DNA from: Desulfurellaceae bacterium
GTDB taxonomy: Bacteria; Campylobacterota_A; Desulfurellia; JAGGSF01
Reading direction: 5' to 3'
DNA: 6,756 nucleotides
NCBI GenBank assembly: GCA_023128455.1
Contig: JAGMDW010000119.1
Span: forward strand, 1-6,756
Numbering within the stretch: position 1 is the stretch's first letter; every line of letters begins with the position of its first letter. The notes below the pieces were generated by a model that saw nothing but the letters and a program-made list of their open reading frames with translations, ran no database searches and was not told the DNA's origin. Shown one piece after another: positions 1 to 5,302 of the stretch. A program made the position numbers and the translations under genes.

Positions 1-3000
1 TGGATCTGCTTGTTTGAAAGGAGAGATTCAAAGGCATTTGTTGAACCATAATTTTGATATGGCAAAACATGCAGTAGAAGAATACAAATCTATTCTCGGC
101 AAAGATAATTTCTTTCTGGAGATAATGCGGCATGGTTTAGAAGAACAAGAACAGATAGAAAAGGATGTCATCAAACTATCCTTAGAGACAAATACACCGC
201 TTGTTGCCACCAATGATTGTCATTATTTAAATAGAGAGCATGCGGCTGCCCATGATGTTTTATTGTGTATTCAGACTGCCAAAAAGGTTAATGATAAAGA
301 CAGAATGAAAATGACTTCCGATGAGTTTTATTTTAAAACGCAGGAAGAGATGTACGACAAATTTAGCGACTTAAAAGAAGCGGTAGAAAATACATCTGTA
401 GTGGCTCAAAGGTGCAATCTTGAAATAGAGTTAGGAAAAATAGAGACACCTACATTTTCCAAAGATTCCGAAGAAGACTGTAAATTTTTGTATGCTCGTG
501 CTCAGGAAGGATTAGAAAGACAGTTACAAAAGATAGGCAAAGAATCCCATTCACTCTATATAGAGAGATTAAATTATGAGTTTTCCATAATAAAGAAGAT
601 GAATTTTTGCGGGTATCTCCTTATCGTATGGGATTTTATAAGCTACGCAAAGAAAAATGATATACCTGTAGGCCCGGGCAGAGGCTCGGCTGCAGGTTCG
701 TTGGTTTGTTATTTGTTGGGTATAACGGATATTAATCCCTTGAAGTATGGTTTGCTCTTTGAACGGTTCTTAAATCCTCAGAGAATAAGCATGCCCGACA
801 TAGATGTGGATTTTTGTGTGGATAGAAGACAGGAAGTAATAGATTATGTGATCAATAAATACGGAAGGCTCAATGTGGCTCAGGTAATAACCTTTGGCAC
901 GATGGCAGCAAAAGCGGTGGTAAGAGATGTAGCACGGACGCTGAGTTTTCCCTATAAAGAAGCCGATAGATTGGCAAAACTTGTTCCCAATGACTTAGGC
1001 ATAACTATAGAAAAAGCGATATCCACGGTACCAGAACTTAGGAACTTAATAGAACAAGACGAAGGTATAAAAAAGTTATTTGAGTTTTCCAATGTTCTGG
1101 AGGGTGTCAAAAGACACGCTTCCACTCATGCCGCCGGTGTGGTTATCTCTATCAACCCCATCTACGAAAAAAGCCCCCTTTATAAACCTGTGGGCGAAGA
1201 AGTAATAGTAACACAATATTCAAAACAATATTTAGAAGATGTAGGATTGATCAAATTCGATTTTTTAGGATTAAAAAACTTGACCATTATAGATATTACC
1301 GCTCGTATAGCAGGTATTGATATAAATAATATTCCATTAGACGATGAGAAAACTTATAAACTTCTGCAGGAAGGGAAGACTAAGGGCATATTTCAATTAG
1401 AATCGGAAGGTATGCATAGCCTGATAAAAGAGCTAAAGCCAACTCAATTTGAAGACATTATTGCCTTGGTTGCCTTGTATAGACCGGGACCTCTTGGTAG
1501 CGGGATGGTAAAGGATTTCATTGAGAGAAAACACGGTTTAAAAAAGATAGAGTATCCGGTGCCTGAGTTGAAAGATATATTGGAAAAGACATACGGTGTG
1601 ATTCTCTATCAAGAACAGGTAATGCAGATTGCAGAAAGACTTGCCGGTTACAGTCTTGGAGAAGCGGACATACTGCGCAGGGCAATGGGGAAGAAAGAAA
1701 AAAATATAATGAAACAACAAAGAGAAGCATTTATAACAAGATCAGTAGAAAAAGGCTTTAAGAAAAAAAAAGCGGAAGAGATATTTGGGCTTATTGAATA
1801 TTTTGCCGGTTATGGATTTAATAAGTCACACAGTGCTGCCTATGCATATATTGCCTATCAAACGGCATATTTAAAGACACATTTCCCCGCGGAATTGATG
1901 GCGGCTTTGATGACTGCGGAAAAGGATAATGATTCAAGAGCAAAATATATTGAAGAATGTAGAGATATGTCCATAGATGTTTTGCCTCCTGATATAGATG
2001 AAAGTAATATAAATTTTAGAGTAGTAAGATCAAACAGCAAAATATCTATCCGTTTTGGACTGGGAGCAATAAAGAATGTTGGCAGTGCGGCAGCGGCAGA
2101 AATACTAAAGGAAAGAGGAAAAGGCAGATTCGCTTCTTTTTCTGATTTCCTGAGAAGAGTAAATTTGGGCAAGGTAAACAAAAAGGTTGTGGAAAGCTTA
2201 ATAAAAGTCGGGTGTTTTGATTCTTTGGGCACGAACAGGAAAGAACTTCTTTCTAATATAAATGATGCATATTCGCAAGTGGTACAGGAAGGACATATGA
2301 TGTCAAAAACATTGTTTGGTACCCCAGAGCCTGCTGTAAAACCGATACAAGATGTAAACTTGAGCAAGCCCGAAATGCTGCGATACGAAAAGGAGTTGCT
2401 GGGTGTTTATATTACGGAAAATCCTTTAGAGGGTTATAAAGCGTTGATAAACTCTATTATAACAGCAGATACAGAAAAGATAAAAGATCTTCCTGCCGGG
2501 GAGATTTTGACGATGGCAGGAGTAACACAAGAAATAAGAAAAAAAAGGTTGGCAAACAAAGAAAATATGGCATGGCTAAAGATGCAAGACTTGAAAGGGA
2601 TGACGAAGGTTACTCTTTTTTCTTCACAGTATACAAAATATCATGCAATTGTAGAATCCGGTGAACCGTATATTCTGCAGGGCGAGATAGATAAAACAGG
2701 AAATGATACAGGTATAATCGCTCACAGATTATGGTCTTTGAACAATATAAACGACTCTATTAAAATGATTGTTATAAATCTTGATGCCGCTGATAAAGTA
2801 GAAAAAACACACATTCATAAATTTAAACAGATTGTGACCAATCATAAGGGTTCAGTTCCTATAGAATTTCATGTAAAAACAGATAAAGAGGTGCTTATTA
2901 TTGAAACGTCCTATACCTGTAACCCTTCAAATTCCTTTATAGAAGAGTCAGAGACATTGTTTACAAGGCCTGTTATTCATTATTACCTAAAGGATGAACT

Positions 3001-3022
3001 GAGTCAAAATAACTTGAGTTAG
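1..3022 (+). CDS. dnaE: DNA polymerase III alpha subunit, 5'-truncated by window edge
   Basis: This is the catalytic subunit of the replicative DNA polymerase, which extends primers at the fork with the sliding clamp and clamp loader. The frame is open to the left edge and reads SACLKGEI, a conserved PHP-domain stretch, so the TTG at 14 is an internal Leu codon and not the start; roughly 150 N-terminal residues are missing. Visible in order: the PHP remainder with Glu at 119-121, His at 131-133 and ATNDCHYL at 206-229; the polymerase core with GPGRGSAAGS at 671-700; MPDIDVDF with the likely catalytic aspartates at 803-805 and 809-811; and KFDFLG with the third aspartate at 1259-1261. Then come ALYRPGPLGSGM (about 1475-1510), GYGFNKSHSAAYAY (about 1808-1850), a helix-hairpin-helix region (about 2050-2250), an OB-fold (about 2500-2700) and a C-terminal domain. 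It is the DnaE type, not PolC, because no exonuclease domain is inserted in the PHP region. The last 12 codons, including the TAG stop, overlap the convergent DUF445 gene. Confidence 0.97.
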   Translation, partial: GSACLKGEIQRHLLNHNFDMAKHAVEEYKSILGKDNFFLEIMRHGLEEQEQIEKDVIKLSLETNTPLVATNDCHYLNREHAAAHDVLLCIQTAKKVNDKDRMKMTSDEFYFKTQEEMYDKFSDLKEAVENTSVVAQRCNLEIELGKIETPTFSKDSEEDCKFLYARAQEGLERQLQKIGKESHSLYIERLNYEFSIIKKMNFCGYLLIVWDFISYAKKNDIPVGPGRGSAAGSLVCYLLGITDINPLKYGLLFERFLNPQRISMPDIDVDFCVDRRQEVIDYVINKYGRLNVAQVITFGTMAAKAVVRDVARTLSFPYKEADRLAKLVPNDLGITIEKAISTVPELRNLIEQDEGIKKLFEFSNVLEGVKRHASTHAAGVVISINPIYEKSPLYKPVGEEVIVTQYSKQYLEDVGLIKFDFLGLKNLTIIDITARIAGIDINNIPLDDEKTYKLLQEGKTKGIFQLESEGMHSLIKELKPTQFEDIIALVALYRPGPLGSGMVKDFIERKHGLKKIEYPVPELKDILEKTYGVILYQEQVMQIAERLAGYSLGEADILRRAMGKKEKNIMKQQREAFITRSVEKGFKKKKAEEIFGLIEYFAGYGFNKSHSAAYAYIAYQTAYLKTHFPAELMAALMTAEKDNDSRAKYIEECRDMSIDVLPPDIDESNINFRVVRSNSKISIRFGLGAIKNVGSAAAAEILKERGKGRFASFSDFLRRVNLGKVNKKVVESLIKVGCFDSLGTNRKELLSNINDAYSQVVQEGHMMSKTLFGTPEPAVKPIQDVNLSKPEMLRYEKELLGVYITENPLEGYKALINSIITADTEKIKDLPAGEILTMAGVTQEIRKKRLANKENMAWLKMQDLKGMTKVTLFSSQYTKYHAIVESGEPYILQGEIDKTGNDTGIIAHRLWSLNNINDSIKMIVINLDAADKVEKTHIHKFKQIVTNHKGSVPIEFHVKTDKEVLIIETSYTCNPSNSFIEESETLFTRPVIHYYLKDELSQNNLS
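2987..3022. other. Tail-to-tail overlap of dnaE and the DUF445 gene
   Basis: The two convergent genes share 36 bp, and their codons are in exact antisense register. The dnaE stop TAG (3020-3022) faces Leu400 (CTA) of the DUF445 protein. The DUF445 stop TAG (2989-2987) faces a dnaE Leu codon CTA (2987-2989). No intergenic terminator can exist between the two genes. Confidence 0.9.
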
Positions 3023-4219
3023 ACCTATAAGTCCGCCCAGTATTCCACCGAATATTTCAATATACTTAAATTGGTCTCTACTTATCTTTAGTGTGATATC
3101 TTCCACGCCTTCTATATCCAGATTGCTTATCTTTTTTAAAACAATCTTTTTTATGTCTAATATAATTCCTCCTGTTTGCGTCCTTAAAAAGTATAGTATG
3201 CTTCTTACCGTATTACGGGAAAGATTATCTGTTGCATCGCGGCCCATAAATTCCCATACATCTTTTAATTTTGCCTTTTGTGTAAGAAGTCTCAAGTAAG
3301 CGTATAACTTGCGGGGCAAATCTTGTTCAAGGAAAAGATTTACATTTTTATCATTTTTTATAATCAAGAATATATGTTTTTTTACAGCTTCCCTCATCTC
3401 TTGCTTGTTTTTGTAGTTCAATAAAGAGTAGGTCTCCGAAATTTCCTTTTTCATTAATTCTTCAATTTTAGAAAATACCGCATCTCTTGAATTTTTCCTT
3501 ATTACTTCGCTATCCAGTATTGCATCAGCACCTTTTAAGATAGCATCGGTAAACTTATCACTATCTTCGATGAGCGGCGTTGCCATATTTACTATGGTTT
3601 TAACAATAACATTGGAACTTTGGGCATAGTCATAGATGATTTCAGTTGCATATTTGCTTACAGCTTGCCTTGTATTTTCTTTTTTTAGGCTTTTTCTTAA
3701 ACTTTCTAAAGTACTATCTGTAAATGTATCGGAAAACCCACGTATATTTATTCTAAGGTCGTGGGGCAAGAGATTACAGATTTGTTTTTCAGAGGAAAAG
3801 ACATCATCTATTATTGAAGAAATTCTATCATATAAGAATAAATATAGCTCCTTTTTTATCAATTGGGCATTTATCTTTTCTTTCAACCAGTCTTTATCTA
3901 TATGAAGAAATGTATTTAAGGGTTTTTCCTTTAGTTTGTGAAAAAAATCTTCTCCTAACCTGTATAGTGTTTCTCTATTTTTCTGGGTATAGATATTCCT
4001 TATTATATCTTTTTCGTTAATAAGCTGCTGAGAAACCAAAGTAGCAATGCTTTCTGTAAGTTCTTTTCTTTTTTTTGGAATTAACCCTGGCGTGAATGGA
4101 ATTCTTATATTTCCAATATAATGCGCTTTTTTGGGATGGAATAACATCTTCACCGCTAAGTAGTTGGTGGTATATCCTATTGCTGCTCCGACGATAGGAG
4201 GTATGATAAATTTGTACAT
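2987..4219 (-). CDS. DUF445-family membrane protein (YheB-like), function unknown
   Basis: This is a 410-residue protein of the DUF445 family, which includes Bacillus subtilis YheB; no biochemical role is established. A hydrophobic N-terminal segment (residues 4-27) holds GYTTNYLAVKMLFHP, followed by IPFTPGLIPKKR (residues 40-51); both are hallmarks of the family. Residues from about 52 to 380 are charged and probably mostly helical. The C-terminus is a second hydrophobic segment (about 389-410, FGGILGGLIGL and onward). I infer anchoring in the inner membrane at both ends with a large soluble middle; the topology cannot be settled here. The ATG follows the dnaJ TAA stop directly (TAAATG) and has no purine-rich Shine-Dalgarno ahead of it, so translation is probably coupled to dnaJ. 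The start is supported because the family motif begins within the first ten residues. The 3' end runs 36 bp into the end of dnaE on the other strand. The family call is firm and the function is unknown. Confidence 0.9.
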   Translation of the reverse strand: MYKFIIPPIVGAAIGYTTNYLAVKMLFHPKKAHYIGNIRIPFTPGLIPKKRKELTESIATLVSQQLINEKDIIRNIYTQKNRETLYRLGEDFFHKLKEKPLNTFLHIDKDWLKEKINAQLIKKELYLFLYDRISSIIDDVFSSEKQICNLLPHDLRINIRGFSDTFTDSTLESLRKSLKKENTRQAVSKYATEIIYDYAQSSNVIVKTIVNMATPLIEDSDKFTDAILKGADAILDSEVIRKNSRDAVFSKIEELMKKEISETYSLLNYKNKQEMREAVKKHIFLIIKNDKNVNLFLEQDLPRKLYAYLRLLTQKAKLKDVWEFMGRDATDNLSRNTVRSILYFLRTQTGGIILDIKKIVLKKISNLDIEGVEDITLKISRDQFKYIEIFGGILGGLIGLTQVILTQFIL

Positions 4220-5299
4220 TTACGAGATTAAATTCTTTATTCGGGAGATGAAGTTTTCAGATACATTACAGTTTCCTTCTGTGTTGGCAAATTCTGTAAG
4301 TATTCTTTTTTGCTCTTTGTTAAGTTTTTTAGGTATTTCTATGAATACTTCTACTATTTCATTGCCTACAACACCACCGGCGTTAATTCCCTTACCTCTC
4401 AGTGTAAATATTTCACCATTTTGCGTGCCGGGAGAAATACTAAGTTTTTCCAGTCCATGTATGGTGGGGACTTCCACCTCCGCTCCTAAAGCTGCCTGAA
4501 CAAAAGAAATGGGCAATTTAATATGTATATTTTTACCATCCCTCTTGAATAGTTCGTGAGGTTTAACATTTATATAAATATACAGGTCTCCGCCATTGCT
4601 CCCCTTATCTCTTACTCGCAGGACATCATCATTATCTACACCCACAGGAATGCGCACAGCCAACTCTTCATCGTTATAAACAGAACCTTTCCCTTTGCAC
4701 ATTTTACATTTTTTGGTGATGATTTCTCCTGTTCCTCCACATCTTTGGCAAGTCCTTCTTATGGACATGAACCCTGCAGTGTAGCTCACTTCTCCCCTGC
4801 CTCCGCACAAGGGGCAGGTTGCTATTCCGCCTTTCTCAGCTCCCGTGCCGTTACAATGAGAACATATTTTTGATCTATGCACCTTTATCTTTTTTTTCGC
4901 TCCGAAGCAAGCTTCCATAAAATCTATGGTAAGCTGTACTTTTACATCTTCTTTTCTTATACGACTTTCTTTTTGTTTTCTGCCGTGGCCGAAAAAGTCT
5001 CCAAATATATCTTCCTGTCCCTGACCGAACAAATCTCCAAATACTCTGGAAAAGATATCTCCTATATCAAAATCGGAACTAACTCCTTCTGTTGTTCCAA
5101 ATTGGTCATACTGTGCCTTTTTCTGAGGATCAGACAGAATGGCATATGCTTCACTGATTTCCTTAAATTTTTCTTCTGCATCTTTGTTCCCCGGATTTCT
5201 ATCCGGGTGATACTTCATAGCCAGTTTTCTGTAGGCTTTTTTTAAATCTTCTTCTGTGGCATTTTCAGAAACACCCAATGTGGCGTAGTAATCTTTCAT
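4220..5299 (-). CDS. dnaJ: Chaperone protein DnaJ (class A Hsp40)
   Basis: This is the cytoplasmic co-chaperone that binds unfolded clients, delivers them to DnaK and stimulates DnaK ATP hydrolysis. It is complete at 359 residues, slightly shorter than the 376 of E. coli DnaJ. The J domain (about residues 3-68) has the HPD triad at 31-33. A Gly/Phe segment (about 69-106) carries D-[IL]-F at 81-83, 89-91 and 97-99. Four zinc-binding CxxCxGxG repeats lie at 146-153, 162-169, 184-191 and 198-205, with all eight cysteines present. The C-terminal substrate-binding domains follow, with GDLYIYINV, then FVQAALGAEVEVPT and GTQNGEIFTLRGKG. Class A rather than class B is shown by the intact zinc region. 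The ATG lies three bases after the dnaK stop and is preceded by AAGGAG nine bases upstream, inside the dnaK 3' end. Coexpression with dnaK is therefore strongly suggested. Confidence 0.98.
   Translation of the reverse strand: MKDYYATLGVSENATEEDLKKAYRKLAMKYHPDRNPGNKDAEEKFKEISEAYAILSDPQKKAQYDQFGTTEGVSSDFDIGDIFSRVFGDLFGQGQEDIFGDFFGHGRKQKESRIRKEDVKVQLTIDFMEACFGAKKKIKVHRSKICSHCNGTGAEKGGIATCPLCGGRGEVSYTAGFMSIRRTCQRCGGTGEIITKKCKMCKGKGSVYNDEELAVRIPVGVDNDDVLRVRDKGSNGGDLYIYINVKPHELFKRDGKNIHIKLPISFVQAALGAEVEVPTIHGLEKLSISPGTQNGEIFTLRGKGINAGGVVGNEIVEVFIEIPKKLNKEQKRILTEFANTEGNCNVSENFISRIKNLIS
5190..5207 (-). repeat. 7-bp perfect inverted repeat at the dnaJ HPD codons
   Basis: The arms CCCGGAT (5190-5196) and ATCCGGG (5201-5207) flank a four-base loop. 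On the mRNA the stem spans the codons of HPDRNPG in the J domain, roughly 90-110 bases after the dnaJ start codon. The conserved P-D-x-N-P residues make such a palindrome easy to form, so a regulatory role is unproven. Confidence 0.5.
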
Positions 5300-5302
5300 C
5301 TA

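Noticed and set aside
14..16. TTG as the dnaE start codon.
   Set aside because: The frame is open to the left edge and the residues before TTG (SAC) continue a conserved PHP motif, so the gene begins outside the window.
1858..2367. A 169-residue open frame on the minus strand inside dnaE.
   Set aside because: It lies wholly antisense to conserved DnaE codons, shows no recognisable domain, and has the Ser/Phe/Leu-rich composition expected of an antisense shadow.
3039..3056. Possible terminator hairpin just past the dnaE stop: arms AGTATTC and GAATATT around CACC.
   Set aside because: The stem is AT-rich with one G-U pair, has no T tract after it, and lies inside the DUF445 coding sequence. 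It is too weak to call a terminator.
4690..4870. Cys-rich repeat region that could be mistaken for a separate metal-binding protein or DNA repeat array.
   Set aside because: It is the standard four-repeat zinc domain of DnaJ, in frame and with normal spacing.
4877..5245. A 122-residue plus-strand open frame opposite dnaJ.
   Set aside because: It is antisense to the J domain and zinc-region codons, Phe- and Ser-rich, and has no recognisable motif; it is a shadow of dnaJ.
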